NCBI RefSeq assembly: GCF_900129935.1
Contig: NZ_FQXJ01000003.1
Coordinates: 496,001 to 560,000, forward strand
Length of the DNA: 64,000 nucleotides
Source of the DNA: Desulfosporosinus lacus DSM 15449
GTDB lineage: Bacteria; Bacillota; Desulfitobacteriia; Desulfitobacteriales; Desulfitobacteriaceae
Reading direction: 5' to 3'
This document shows, piece after piece, positions 45,521 to 55,037 of this stretch (position 1 is its first letter; the number at the start of each line of letters is the position of its first letter). A program made the translations under genes and the position numbers. The notes under the pieces were generated by a model, which was not told the origin of the DNA, made no database searches, and saw only the letters and a list, made by a program, of their open reading frames with translations.

Positions 45521-46564
45521 ATGAAGGGATCTGATGGTATGAAACGAAAAATAGCAATCGGGGCTTCACTAGTGCTTATGATGGGACTTATTACGTTTGT
45601 AAAACCTGTGCAAACTTTAGCGCTGGATACTCTATCGATTTTCCGTGTAAACAATGTGAAAACCCTTGAAATTACAATGGCGGATCTGCAAGAAGGAATG
45701 CAAACCATTTCTAATCTGAAAGAAGATTTTAAAGGAAAGAACTTTGAACACAGCTCTCTGATCAACGTTGTTTCACACCCACAACATGAAGTAACAAAAC
45801 TGCAAGAGGCCGAGGAGTTTGATGCTTTTAAACTTCGTTTGCCACGGGAACTAGAATCTCAAAAGCCTGAGATCTCTGCGATGGATTCTAGCAAGATGAC
45901 GTTCACGTTAGATGTGGATGCTTTCAACGAACTGCTGAAAGCGGTTAAAAGTCCTAGACAGCTTTCCAGCAATCTAAATAATGTCGAAATGTCTATGGTA
46001 TCTTCAGCTTCAGCATTCGCAAAATATGATGATGTCCTATTCGTAGCAACCCAGAAATCCTATTTAGAGGCACCTCAAGCTGCCAAAAAAGAATTACGAG
46101 ATGTTATGTTAGAATTGCCGTTAATTCCTACGAATCTTCGTCAACAACTTGCTGAGATCGAGGAAGATACTTCTGATATCTATCTTCCTGTCCTAGTTGG
46201 TTTCGGAAGAGAAGTGGATTTGGGAGGGAAAAGTGGTTACGTCTACACTATGTCTGATTTAAAGGGATTTACTGAAACAATTCCTCAAGATATGATCGCA
46301 CCAGGATCCCATAGTCAAGCTCTTGAAGGCTCAAATGGTAAGTCCCACGAGGCAGCCATGGATGAAATGAGCAAAAAATTGATTAGCAAATATGGTGAAG
46401 AAAAATTTGCTGCGATGAAAGAAGCTCATAAAATCGCTGCAGAAGAAATGCCCAATATGGAGAACGCTTCTGTGCTGATTTGGACCAAAGATGGTAATTT
46501 ATATGGATTAATGGGTAATAAAACGGATGCTGAGCTTGCGAAAATCGCTAGGAGTGTTCGGTAA
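45521..46564 (+). CDS. Exported protein of unknown function in an ABC-exporter operon
   Basis: 347 residues. A signal peptide or N-terminal anchor (about 7-33, IAIGASLVLMMGLITFVKPV) ends near TLALDTLS. The mature part is mixed alpha/beta with no domain I recognise; segments include SIFRVNNVKTLEITMADLQE, TFTLDVDAFNELLKAV and the end ENASVLIWTKDGNLYGLMGN. Its stop overlaps the ABC ATPase start by one base (TAATG), so it is made with the exporter and could be its substrate-binding or sensing part. Start could be ATG 45539 instead. Confidence 0.8.
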   Translation: MKGSDGMKRKIAIGASLVLMMGLITFVKPVQTLALDTLSIFRVNNVKTLEITMADLQEGMQTISNLKEDFKGKNFEHSSLINVVSHPQHEVTKLQEAEEFDAFKLRLPRELESQKPEISAMDSSKMTFTLDVDAFNELLKAVKSPRQLSSNLNNVEMSMVSSASAFAKYDDVLFVATQKSYLEAPQAAKKELRDVMLELPLIPTNLRQQLAEIEEDTSDIYLPVLVGFGREVDLGGKSGYVYTMSDLKGFTETIPQDMIAPGSHSQALEGSNGKSHEAAMDEMSKKLISKYGEEKFAAMKEAHKIAAEEMPNMENASVLIWTKDGNLYGLMGNKTDAELAKIARSVR

Positions 46565-47472
46565 TGATTATCGAAACACATGCTCTTACTAAGAAGTATG
46601 GCAATAAAACGGCATGTGACCAAATTGACCTTTCAATAGAAGCTGGGCAAGTTTATGGATTCCTTGGCCGAAACGGTGCTGGGAAAAGTACTTGTATTAA
46701 GATGTTAACGGGTCTTGTATTTCCGACATCCGGAAGCGGCACAGTACTTGGCAGACCCCTTGGCGATGTTTCTGCGAGAGAAAAGATGGGTTACCTGCCT
46801 GAACTTTTCCGTTATCAAGACTGGATGACAGGTTTAGATTTGCTGAATTTCCATGCCCAACTATTCAAATTGAAAAATAAGAAGGATCAAATTAGCAGGG
46901 TCTTAAAGTTAGTAGGACTCGTTGGGCAAGAAAACTACAAAGTGGGTTCATATAGTAAAGGCATGCAGCAACGCATCGGGTTAGCCTGTGCGCTGTTGCC
47001 TAATCCACAACTGATCTTCCTAGATGAACCAACATCTGCTCTGGATCCAATTGGTCGTAAAGATGTCAGAGACATTATTGTTTCTTTGAAAGATGAAGGA
47101 ACAACGGTCTTCTTAAACAGTCATCTTTTAAGTGAAGTGGAAGCAGTTTGTGACAGTGTTACCTTTATTCACAAAGGTAAAGTTGTTAAATCCGCGCGGA
47201 TGGATGAGTTACTAATGACTAAAATTTTGTTAACAATTCGGGCCAATGGCCTAACTGAAGAATTGTTTGCCAAGCTTAATAAGCAACACGAATCATTGCA
47301 AAAACTAGCAGATGGCAGTCTAACAGTTTCTTTAAACGATTACGAGGAGATTCCTGCCCTTGCAGCTAGTCTTATCGCCAATGGTGTAACACTATATGAG
47401 TTAACACCTCATCGAGAGACGCTTGAGACTGTGTTTATGCAGATTGTTGGCGAGGAGGGACAATCATCGTAG
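46564..47472 (+). CDS. ABC transporter ATP-binding protein
   Basis: 302 residues of the ABC-2 exporter type. Walker A is GRNGAGKSTCIKML, Q-loop near FPTSGSGTVLG, ABC signature YSKGMQQRIGLACAL, Walker B QLIFLDEPTSALDPIG, and switch His in VFLNSHLLSEVE. A C-terminal extension of about 80 residues is common in this subfamily. Start overlaps the upstream stop. It acts with the permease encoded next. Confidence 0.96.
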   Translation: MIIETHALTKKYGNKTACDQIDLSIEAGQVYGFLGRNGAGKSTCIKMLTGLVFPTSGSGTVLGRPLGDVSAREKMGYLPELFRYQDWMTGLDLLNFHAQLFKLKNKKDQISRVLKLVGLVGQENYKVGSYSKGMQQRIGLACALLPNPQLIFLDEPTSALDPIGRKDVRDIIVSLKDEGTTVFLNSHLLSEVEAVCDSVTFIHKGKVVKSARMDELLMTKILLTIRANGLTEELFAKLNKQHESLQKLADGSLTVSLNDYEEIPALAASLIANGVTLYELTPHRETLETVFMQIVGEEGQSS

Positions 47473-48320
47473 CAATATTAATCACAACGCTAAATGAAGC
47501 TATTCGTAAAAAAACCTTTATCATAATGGGGATTGTCACCTTTTTGTACTTGGTATTTTGGACATTAATGCTTAATTATTTTCCCAACACATCAGTGACT
47601 CATGGCATGGGAAATCAATTTAAGCCTTTTGCGATTCAAATGGTAACGAAAATGGGTTTTCAGTTTTCGGCCATGTTAATAGCTTTGCTAACTATTATGC
47701 TTGGATCGGGTGCAATTGCCTCAGAACTAGAGTCAGGACTCATTCAAGGGATTCTCTCTCGTCCCATTCAACGCTATCAGTATATCCTTGGGAAACTTGG
47801 CGGATTGGTTATTTTAGCCTGTACCTACGCAACATTGCTTTTCTCCTTAATTCTGGTCATCGGAGCCTTTTTTGGGCTTAGCACGATAACCAGTCTAACA
47901 TTCTCTCAAATCATGACAGGATGGTTGTTGTATCTATTACTGCCAGTCGCAGTCCTTTGCCTGACATTGTTTGGATCTGTGTCCTTAAAAGCAGTGTCCA
48001 ATGGAATCTTAATGATCTTCATATACATTTTAGGTAATGTTGGGGGAATGGTCGAGATGATTGGGCAGTACGTGAGTAACAACTCAGTCATTGGTACTGG
48101 AATTTTTATTAGCTTGATTTCACCGTTCCAAACGATTTATAGCACGATGGAACGGGTCATGGTTCCGAATTCTGAGCTGGCAGCAAGCGCCATGTCTGCT
48201 GCCAGTTTATCGGGCAGTGGCAAACCAGCAAGTCTATGGATGTTTCTCTATATAGCCATTTACATGCTCGGATTTGTGACGTTAGCAATACGGAAATTTT
48301 CTAATAAGGATATCACTTAG
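47466..48320 (+). CDS. ABC-2 type permease, unusual start
   Basis: About 284 residues with six hydrophobic segments (for example FQFSAMLIALLTIMLGSGAI and LGGLVILACTYATLLFSLIL). The first in-frame ATG is at 47526, but homologous-looking coding sequence extends upstream as VAILITTLNEAIRKKTFIIM, the usual N-terminus before the first membrane helix. No ATG, GTG or TTG is there; ATC at 47466, five bases after GGAGGGA, is the likely initiation codon, or the natural start was mutated. The gene would then overlap the ATPase gene by 7 bases. Substrate unknown. Confidence 0.78.
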   Translation: MVAILITTLNEAIRKKTFIIMGIVTFLYLVFWTLMLNYFPNTSVTHGMGNQFKPFAIQMVTKMGFQFSAMLIALLTIMLGSGAIASELESGLIQGILSRPIQRYQYILGKLGGLVILACTYATLLFSLILVIGAFFGLSTITSLTFSQIMTGWLLYLLLPVAVLCLTLFGSVSLKAVSNGILMIFIYILGNVGGMVEMIGQYVSNNSVIGTGIFISLISPFQTIYSTMERVMVPNSELAASAMSAASLSGSGKPASLWMFLYIAIYMLGFVTLAIRKFSNKDIT

Positions 48321-48388
48321 AAACAGATTCTAAAAAATTGAACAATAGCAAGCATGAGAGAAGAGTTCGATATCTCTTTAACTCTGCA

Positions 48389-48434
48389 ATAATATAACTC
48401 TTTGCTATATTTTAAAGGCAAAGAGTTATATTAT
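48389..48434. repeat. Perfect 17-bp inverted repeat upstream of the ccdC-like gene
   Basis: ATAATATAACTCTTTGC (48389-48405) pairs exactly with GCAAAGAGTTATATTAT (48418-48434), loop 12 bases. No long T run follows, so it may be an operator or a stabilising hairpin rather than a terminator. It lies 36 bases before the next start. Confidence 0.7.
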
Positions 48435-48469
48435 AATAGGTATAAGACTGGACGATAGAAAGGTTAATT

Positions 48470-48958
48470 ATGTTCACAAAACAGTTTTTAGTCATTGCAT
48501 CAATTATTGTGTCGTTGTTAATGGTTGTTATCGTCAATTTTGTACGATTGAGAAACACAAAAAAACCGGCTGTAGCGAAAAAAATTATTTTGCCGCCACT
48601 TTTCATGGCAACTGGTGCGAGTATGTTTATCTTACCAATGTTTAGACCGACATTACCTGAACTGATAAGTTCCGTTGTTATGGGAATGCTTTTCTCTATC
48701 GTCTTAATAAAAACTTCTAAATTTGAAATTCGGGACAACCAAATCTATCTCCAAAGATCAAAGCTGTTTATAGTGGCTTTGATAGGCTTAGTTGCTTTAA
48801 GAATGATCGGGAAAATTATCCTTGCTGAGACCATACATATCGATCCCACTCAAATGAGCGGCATTTTTTTCATCTTGGCCTTTAGCATGATCCTACCATG
48901 GCGTATTAGTATGTATATTGGGTTTAGAAAATTAAAAAGACAACTCGACAACGCATAA
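48470..48958 (+). CDS. CcdC-like membrane protein (DUF1453)
   Basis: 162 residues with four membrane spans (about 4-24, 42-62, 68-84 and 102-120, plus a weaker C-terminal one). The pattern VNFVRLRNTKKPAVAKKIIL, PPLFMATGASMFILP and IKTSKFEIRDNQIYLQRS matches B. subtilis CcdC/DUF1453, a protein of unknown role often near cytochrome c biogenesis genes. Here it stands alone after the ABC operon. Confidence 0.82.
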   Translation: MFTKQFLVIASIIVSLLMVVIVNFVRLRNTKKPAVAKKIILPPLFMATGASMFILPMFRPTLPELISSVVMGMLFSIVLIKTSKFEIRDNQIYLQRSKLFIVALIGLVALRMIGKIILAETIHIDPTQMSGIFFILAFSMILPWRISMYIGFRKLKRQLDNA

Positions 48959-49286
48959 TTCTCAATGAACTTACTCAAAGTGAAAGAGGGTTATTGCTGG
49001 GACGAATCTCACTCTGAATACTCTGCCGGATTGTTTTAAACAGTTTTGGCAGTTTTGTTTTTTCATGAACTATTTCATCGACCTTAGGAGGAAATTGGAG
49101 AAAAATGTGGAAATTAACAGAAAGTAATTCTTTAATGTTGCCTAAGGAATCTAAGTAATGTTTGCATCGAAGGTTTGTAAATACCCAAATTTTTGTGGTT
49201 GTGGTGTGCATCTGGCAAGTCTTATAGAAAAGTGGGGTTTGGCTAGCAAGCCCTATTTAATGCTTGGAAATTAGAGGATGAGTCCT
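48959..49286. other. Intergenic region
   Basis: About 320 bases. A 78-codon minus-strand frame (48975-49211) has neither a recognised family nor a clear ribosome site; it may be a gene relic. Otherwise nothing supported. Confidence 0.35.
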
Positions 49287-50972
49287 ATGAATGTTGTCAG
49301 ACTTACATATACATTACTACTTGCTGCGTCAATCCCGTGTGCCATCCTGTTGATCAGATACGCTTACAAAAGACGAACTATGCCGGGGGCAAATTATTTT
49401 ATCCTGCTTTTAATAACAGCAATCATATATAATGGCGGATATATCGGGGAAATAAATTCCAATGAATTATCCTCAGCTATGGTCTGGTTTAACATTGAGC
49501 ACATAGCAATACCACTTGAGCATTATCTATGGTTGATGATGAGTCTAGAATATGTTAGAGCACCGAAAAAATATCTAAAGATGGCCAAGTATGTAATGCT
49601 CTATCATCCAGTATCATATTTTTTAGTTTTTTACACTAACAATATACATCATCAATATATTTCCTTATATCAGTTTGAAAGCAATGGATATTTTTCGGTG
49701 ATCGTTTCCAGCAAAGGTCCGCTGTATATTGTGATGGTTGCTTCCGGTACATTGATCGGATTAATTGCTACAGCCTTTTATATCCGTGCCTATCTTCAAT
49801 CACCACGCTTGCATCGGTACGGCCACATCATCATGATTATTGCATCCTTGTTTCCTTGGCTTTCTGTGTATTTAGGTGCAACTAATACAAGTTATCTAGG
49901 CATCGATTATTATCCCGTTGTGTCAATTTTTTCGGGGCTTTTATATGCTTTTGGCATATTTAAGTTTAGAGTTTTTAATACTATTCCCCTAGCGATGCAA
50001 ACCGTATTCCGCCAGTCCAAAGAAGGGACACTGCTAATCGATATGACGGATCATATCATTGACGTTAATGATGCTTTCCTTAAGGTTTATCCTGAGCTAA
50101 CTAAACTATCGGATATACATAATTTTGATTCCTTTATTAAAGCACATTCAGAGTTAAACGGTATCTTGGACGAAAATGCCAAGTTGCAATATCAAAAGAT
50201 GATTAATGGTGAGGCGCATTATTACTCTGCTGAAATAATAAGAATTATAACTGAGGATGGTTTTCAAACTGGTAAAATACTTACAATTAATGATGTCTCG
50301 TTATTTGTTAAATATCAAAATAGGTTAGAATCCATTACTTCTAATGCACTAACTAAAGCAGAAACCAATGAGATATCTTTTTTGCAGGCCCAAATTAAGC
50401 CTCATTTTTTGAACAATACCCTTAGCGTCATTTCCTCAATGATAACAAAGGATCCTGATGAGGCTAAAAATCTGATTGCCAATCTCGGTGAATACCTTGC
50501 AAATTGTTGTTACTTTGACAGCACATCAGTTATGGTATCGCTGGATAAGGAACTTGAATCTGTCAGCACCTATGTAGCTATTGAAAAAGCAAGATTTCGA
50601 GAGAGGCTAAATTTCCAAGTCGTTTGCGAAATTATTCCTAAAGTCAATATTCCAAGACTTGTTCTTCAGCCGTTGGTTGAAAATGCAATCCGACATGGAA
50701 TTATGAAAAAAGCTGAGGGAGGAAATGTCTGGTTAAAAATCACCTGTGAAGGTGGGAACGTTTGCTTTGAAATAAAAGATGACGGAGTAGGTATGCGGGA
50801 AAAAAGAGTCGGGGCCTTAGAAATAAGTGCAGATCAAAAGGCTGGAATAGGCCTCTTGAATATCCATAAAAGACTGTTAAAACATTACGGAGAAGGTCTT
50901 AAAATTACCAGTGTGATGGGACGAGGTACTTCTGTAACGTTTTCCTTGCCCTATATAACGGCTGATTCATAG
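49287..50972 (+). CDS. LytS/YesM-type sensor histidine kinase with N-terminal 7TM domain
   Basis: 561 residues. Residues 1-225 hold seven hydrophobic segments (histidine-kinase N-terminal 7TM type), with WFNIEHIAIPLEHYLWLMMS, then a PAS-like domain (about 235-350; GTLLIDMTDHIIDVNDAFLK). The kinase core is the His_kinase/LytS type: FLQAQIKPHFLNNTLSVISS with the phospho-His, LVENAIRHGIMKK (N-box), IKDDGVGM and GIGLLNIHKRL. The start ATG 49287 sits behind GAGGATGAG; ATG 49278 has no room for a site. Pairs with the response regulator 18 bases downstream. Confidence 0.9.
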   Translation: MNVVRLTYTLLLAASIPCAILLIRYAYKRRTMPGANYFILLLITAIIYNGGYIGEINSNELSSAMVWFNIEHIAIPLEHYLWLMMSLEYVRAPKKYLKMAKYVMLYHPVSYFLVFYTNNIHHQYISLYQFESNGYFSVIVSSKGPLYIVMVASGTLIGLIATAFYIRAYLQSPRLHRYGHIIMIIASLFPWLSVYLGATNTSYLGIDYYPVVSIFSGLLYAFGIFKFRVFNTIPLAMQTVFRQSKEGTLLIDMTDHIIDVNDAFLKVYPELTKLSDIHNFDSFIKAHSELNGILDENAKLQYQKMINGEAHYYSAEIIRIITEDGFQTGKILTINDVSLFVKYQNRLESITSNALTKAETNEISFLQAQIKPHFLNNTLSVISSMITKDPDEAKNLIANLGEYLANCCYFDSTSVMVSLDKELESVSTYVAIEKARFRERLNFQVVCEIIPKVNIPRLVLQPLVENAIRHGIMKKAEGGNVWLKITCEGGNVCFEIKDDGVGMREKRVGALEISADQKAGIGLLNIHKRLLKHYGEGLKITSVMGRGTSVTFSLPYITADS

Positions 50973-50990
50973 TTGGGGGTGAAAGATAGG

Positions 50991-52091
50991 ATGATAAAAG
51001 CAATCGTTGTGGATGATGAATGGTATAATCTTGAAGAAATAAGCGGGCTTGTGGAGAAGAGCGGTTTCATGAGAGTAGAAAATAAGTATCAAAATCCGCT
51101 GAAAGCGCTGGAGGAGGTGGCGGATATTTCGCCACAGGTGGCATTTATTGATGTAGAAATGCCTGAAATGGATGGAATTACTCTTGCTGAAAAGCTTCTG
51201 GAGAAAAATCCGTCAATGAAAGTAGCCTTTATAACCGCTTGGGACCAATATGCTGTCCAAGCCTTTGATCTAAATGCTTCGGATTATGTCATGAAACCGA
51301 TTAAGCTTGAACGTTTCGAGCAGATGATTGGAAAAATCCGTCATGAAATTCTTTTAAAGGCGCCACTCCAGTCCTTAGCCCTTAGAATAAAATGCTTTGA
51401 CCAGTTGGAAACCAGCATCGGAGGTATTCCTGTGAAATGGGAGAGGGCCAAGGCAGAAGAACTTTTTGCCTACCTGCTCATGAAGCATGACAGTTACGTT
51501 CATAAGGATACTATTATTCAAGACTTATGGCCGGGGTATGAATATGCCAAAGCTCTGCCAATATTACAGACCTCTATATGCAAAATCAGGAACATCTTTT
51601 CCAAGCTAAAACAAGAGATCATGCTTAATTATAGCGGGAACAAATATTGTCTCACGATAACAAATGCAGAATGTGATTATTTCCAATTGGAGCAGGCTTT
51701 GTCCGACTTCAGGCTCGGGGATAAAGCAACCCATGCTAATGTGGAGAAGGCCTGTGTGCTTTTTGGCAGGGGTTTTTTGATTCAGCAGGGTTATCTATGG
51801 AGTATGGAAAAGGATGAGGAACTAAGAAAGCAACTCGCCTCAGTACTGAATGAAATTATCTCTGTGTACTCTAGAGAAGGAGATGCGGCGCAAGTATCAA
51901 GAGGTTTGAAGCTGCTGACGGAATTAGTACCTTACGATGAAGAGGCAAATTTTAGACTGCTAAAGACACTCGAAGCGCTTGGAGATTATCGGGCAATTTC
52001 AGATCATTACCAATGGCTTACAAGGGTTTTAAAAGAGGAATACGGCACAGTTCCGTCAGGTCAGATAACAGATTTGGTTAATGATATATAG
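50991..52091 (+). CDS. Response regulator with winged-helix and BTAD domains (SARP-like)
   Basis: 366 residues. Receiver domain: IVVDDEWYNLEE, phospho-Asp in VAFIDVEMPEMDGITLAEKL, Lys in YVMKPIKLERFEQM. Residues about 135-225 form a winged helix (ELFAYLLMKHDSYVHKDTII, then LWPGYEYAKALPILQTSICK). Residues about 235-366 form a bacterial transcriptional activation domain of TPR type (RGFLIQQGYLWSMEKDEELR, GDYRAISDHYQWLTRVLKEE). ATG 50991 is the conserved start; GTG 50979 is an alternative. Targets unknown. Confidence 0.9.
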   Translation: MIKAIVVDDEWYNLEEISGLVEKSGFMRVENKYQNPLKALEEVADISPQVAFIDVEMPEMDGITLAEKLLEKNPSMKVAFITAWDQYAVQAFDLNASDYVMKPIKLERFEQMIGKIRHEILLKAPLQSLALRIKCFDQLETSIGGIPVKWERAKAEELFAYLLMKHDSYVHKDTIIQDLWPGYEYAKALPILQTSICKIRNIFSKLKQEIMLNYSGNKYCLTITNAECDYFQLEQALSDFRLGDKATHANVEKACVLFGRGFLIQQGYLWSMEKDEELRKQLASVLNEIISVYSREGDAAQVSRGLKLLTELVPYDEEANFRLLKTLEALGDYRAISDHYQWLTRVLKEEYGTVPSGQITDLVNDI

Positions 52092-52093
52092 AA

Positions 52094-52399
52094 GTGCAAA
52101 CTCCCTCAGCAGGTACTGTTACCAGAAGTTCGCTGCCGGTACTCACAGTATTGTCTGCTGTTGATCTCAGTGTACCAGCAAATATCCAAGTGCAGATCTC
52201 GCTGGGAACAACCGTTAGTGCCCCTGAAGGATGGGATGGCACAAGCCATATGCCAACTGTTCAGGACGCGAACAGTACAGTTACGCCAACAAGCGTCACC
52301 AGTATAATAATTGAGGAAGAAATGGCGAAGAAAAGCTGGGATGGGGTTTACATTACCCATCATATGAGAAATGGTTGTCTCCATGGGATATGGAGATAA
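52094..52399 (+). pseudogene. Possible fragment of a secreted repeat protein
   Basis: The open frame after the regulator encodes Thr/Ser/Val-rich LPVLTVLSAVDLSVPANIQV and VSAPEGWDGTSHMPTVQDAN, a composition typical of Ig-like surface repeats. There is no ribosome site or signal peptide, and the end (MAKKSWDGVYITHHMRNG) is unrelated. Probably a relic of a larger gene. Confidence 0.35.
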
Positions 52400-52515
52400 C
52401 CATTTTCTCTAGTACAATAACAACTACCATCGTTATTCTAAGGATTAGTCCCTTCGATTGGCTCTAATCTAATTTTTATGGTGAGTTACCGCATCTGCCA
52501 ATGGTTCATCCAATA

Positions 52516-53109
52516 CTATAGGAGTATTCCAAAATCCTCAATCTTCATTTCTATATTGAAAGTTTCTATCGGCGGGTTAATTCTATTAATTCCTGAAATC
52601 ATAGTGTCTATTGTTGGGGAAAATTCCACTATAAAATTGTGTAGTCTTGCCTTGGTAAAATCCTTGTCATGTACCAATTTATTATTCAAAAAGAGATTTA
52701 AGTCATATTCCTTGCTTGAAAAGTATTCGTCGAATTTTTCTTCGATTATGTCTGGTCCAAAGATGGCCGCTTCCTGGCATATAAATAACCGGCACAGAGG
52801 CGTTATGGCATCCCTTGGTAAGACACAACCCGAGTCACTTGCGAAGGGACAATGGTTGAAGCCGGATTTCATTTCTAGCATTATTCCGTTATATCCCTTA
52901 ATTATCTGACCTTTTTTTAAGATTAACTTATAAAACTCCGGGTAATGAAGATATAAAAATACTAAATCGAAAAGACAGAATTCTGGTTCATAAGAACAGC
53001 AGCCAATGCTTTTACTCCCATTCTTACTATTTCGGTAACAAACTGAACAAAGATTGGTACAAATACTAGGACGCAAGGGGTCATTAATAATTTTAAACTC
53101 CGCTAACAT
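52516..53109 (-). CDS. Cysteine-cluster protein, YkgJ-like
   Basis: 197 residues, not firmly identified. It has ten Cys in a CxxC-like arrangement: ICTNLCSVCYRN, IGCCSYEPEFC, then FNHCPFASDSGCVLPRDA and PLCRLFICQEA. This resembles YkgJ-type CxxCxxCC proteins, proposed to bind zinc or iron. The start is ATG 53109 after AAAGGAGCTTCTAC on the minus strand; longer in-frame starts lack a site. It stands alone, divergent from the YckD-like gene. Confidence 0.65.
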   Translation of the reverse strand: MLAEFKIINDPLRPSICTNLCSVCYRNSKNGSKSIGCCSYEPEFCLFDLVFLYLHYPEFYKLILKKGQIIKGYNGIMLEMKSGFNHCPFASDSGCVLPRDAITPLCRLFICQEAAIFGPDIIEEKFDEYFSSKEYDLNLFLNNKLVHDKDFTKARLHNFIVEFSPTIDTMISGINRINPPIETFNIEMKIEDFGILL

Positions 53110-53631
53110 GTAGAAGCTCCTTTTTACTAAATAAACTTCTTTAGGTGTCAAATTAGAGATCAAGAATATGGGCCCTTGATTTATATCTCTTTCGTTTACT
53201 GTCGACTGTGTTTTTAAGATTTACATAACCATTATAGCAAGGACGTCTGGTAACAGGAATATGGCCCAATAAATTTATAGCGCTATAGGTTTACAGGGCT
53301 CATTGCGGTTATCTTATTGTTAGAATTGTGTAGATTAAGTAAATCGTTAATCTTGCGGAACAAGAAACTGCGGTGACTCCTTCAGTCGGACAAGGTGTCC
53401 AACAAGATCAAGATACATTCAGATGAATTTCAGTAAACTTTAAGGTAAGATTCAGACCAATTTCAGATTGATATTGCATAATAACATTGTACTCAATCAT
53501 TTCGAGTGAAAAGCGTTGATCCTCAGGTATGTTACACACATATACAGGAATCATCTCTGACAACTGGGTTGCTACATAAAGATTTGTCCAGCTCAATGAT
53601 AACAAAGCTAAATTTAAGGAGGGTGTACCAA
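53110..53631. other. Divergent intergenic region
   Basis: About 520 bases, AT-rich, between the minus-strand cysteine-cluster gene and the YckD-like gene. It includes a run TTGCGGAACAAGAAACTGCG near 53353 and possible coding debris but no supported gene. Confidence 0.35.
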
Positions 53632-54510
53632 ATGAAAAAGGTAAAATCAATTGTAATCCTAACTGCTATAGCAACACTTATGTCCACAGCAGGTGTTTAT
53701 GCAAATCAGTCAAGCAGAGCCACTGTACCCACTCAAAACTTCTTAGCCCAAATACAGTCAGCCGCACCACAAGGTGGATTTGCAAACAACTTGGATAGTC
53801 TGGTAACAGCAGGAACGATAACACAGGCTCAGGCAGATGCGATTCAAACGGCTCTTGAAGCAGCAAAGCCTACAGGTGATCCGGATAAAAGTGGACAGAG
53901 AAGAGGAAAAGGCGGATTTTCCAGTGTCTTAGATAGTCTAGTAACAGCTGAAACTTTAACACAAGTTCAAGCGGATGCGATTCAAACAGCCCTCAAGGCT
54001 GCGAAGTCCTCAGACTCAGACTCAGCAAGCGTCTTAGATGGTCTGGTAACAGCAGGAACGATAACACAGGCTCAAGAAAATGCGATTCAAACGGCTATCG
54101 AAGCCGTAAAACCTACAGGTGATTCGGGTGAAAGTGGAGATCAGAAAAGAGGTGAAGGCCGGTTTTCAAATGTCTTGGATAGTCTGGTAACAGCTGAAAC
54201 ATTAACACAAGTACAAGCGGATGCGATACAAACAGCTCTCAAGGCTGTGAAGTCCTCAGACTCAGCAAGCGTCTTAGATGGTCTGGTAACAGCGGGAACG
54301 ATAACACAGGCTCAAGTAGATGCGATCCAAACGGCTCTCGAAGTAGCAAAACCTACAGGTGATCCGGGTGAAAGTGGAGATCAGAAAAGAGGCAAAGGCG
54401 GATTTTCCAGTATCTTGGATAGTCTCGTAACGGCAGAAACTATAACCCAAGATCAGGCAGATGCTGTTCAAAGTTTGTTTGCAAATGAAATGAGATCTTC
54501 AAAACAATAA
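53632..54510 (+). CDS. Secreted repetitive YckD-like (DUF2680) protein
   Basis: 292 residues. Signal peptide about 1-25 (TAGVYANQSS). The rest is six helix-turn-helix-like units with the core LVTAGTITQAQADAIQTALE or LVTAETLTQVQADAIQTALK, separated by charged Gly/Lys/Asp linkers (PTGDPDKSGQRRGKGGF). The core matches the YckD/DUF2680 motif. Units alternate A and B; the A+B pair repeats with a 240-243-base period at DNA level. Exported, function unknown. The start ATG 53632 follows AAGGAGGGTGTACCAA. Confidence 0.85.
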   Translation: MKKVKSIVILTAIATLMSTAGVYANQSSRATVPTQNFLAQIQSAAPQGGFANNLDSLVTAGTITQAQADAIQTALEAAKPTGDPDKSGQRRGKGGFSSVLDSLVTAETLTQVQADAIQTALKAAKSSDSDSASVLDGLVTAGTITQAQENAIQTAIEAVKPTGDSGESGDQKRGEGRFSNVLDSLVTAETLTQVQADAIQTALKAVKSSDSASVLDGLVTAGTITQAQVDAIQTALEVAKPTGDPGESGDQKRGKGGFSSILDSLVTAETITQDQADAVQSLFANEMRSSKQ

Positions 54511-54573
54511 AGTGGTTACCAGATACTCCATTATCCAATCCCATCATATCAAGCATTTGTTAAAACAATTAAA

Positions 54574-54613
54574 AACGAGGCTGAAGGTGATGCCTTCAGC
54601 TTCGTTTTTTTTA
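54574..54613 (+). terminator. Terminator of the YckD-like gene
   Basis: AACGAGGCTGAAGG-TGATG-CCTTCAGCTTCGTT then a T run. Confidence 0.85.
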
Positions 54614-55037
54614 TGAAGTAAAGACTCATGAGAAATAACAACTGACCTAAAACCAAGAATATGAGACTGATTTTTTGACTTTTAACCTTATAAATAATGG
54701 TATATAAAAGAGCTATATACCGTATAGTTTTGGTTGTGTCGATATCTATTATAACATCGATTATAATAGAGACGGTGTCTTAGATTAGTAATAATTTAAG
54801 AGTTTCCAGTATTATTAATGTGGTAAACAAACGAAATTAGGTGGATTTTCGTTTGTCTTAGGTCTAATACAATATCGCAACTTTTAAGTGTTTTTCGCAA
54901 CTACATTCTTTCTCACTATGAAGTAATGAGACTGATTATAATTGGTTATATGCAGATATATTGTATTATAACGCACAATGTGCTATATTCATTACTGCTT
55001 TAGTCTAGTTGATTAGTAATTGATTAATTTAATATTC
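54614..55037. other. AT-rich region with two palindromes before the c-di-GMP riboswitch
   Basis: No gene. Palindrome 1 is TCTATTATAA-CATCGA-TTATAATAGA (54745-54770). Palindrome 2 is ACAAACGAAA (54827-54836) with TTTCGTTTGT (54847-54856). They could be operators for regulators of the chemoreceptor transcript. Confidence 0.5.

Noticed and set aside
53790-54490. Regular repeats as a CRISPR array
   Set aside because: The repeats are in frame, code for a signal-peptide protein and have related rather than unique spacers; no cas genes occur in the window.
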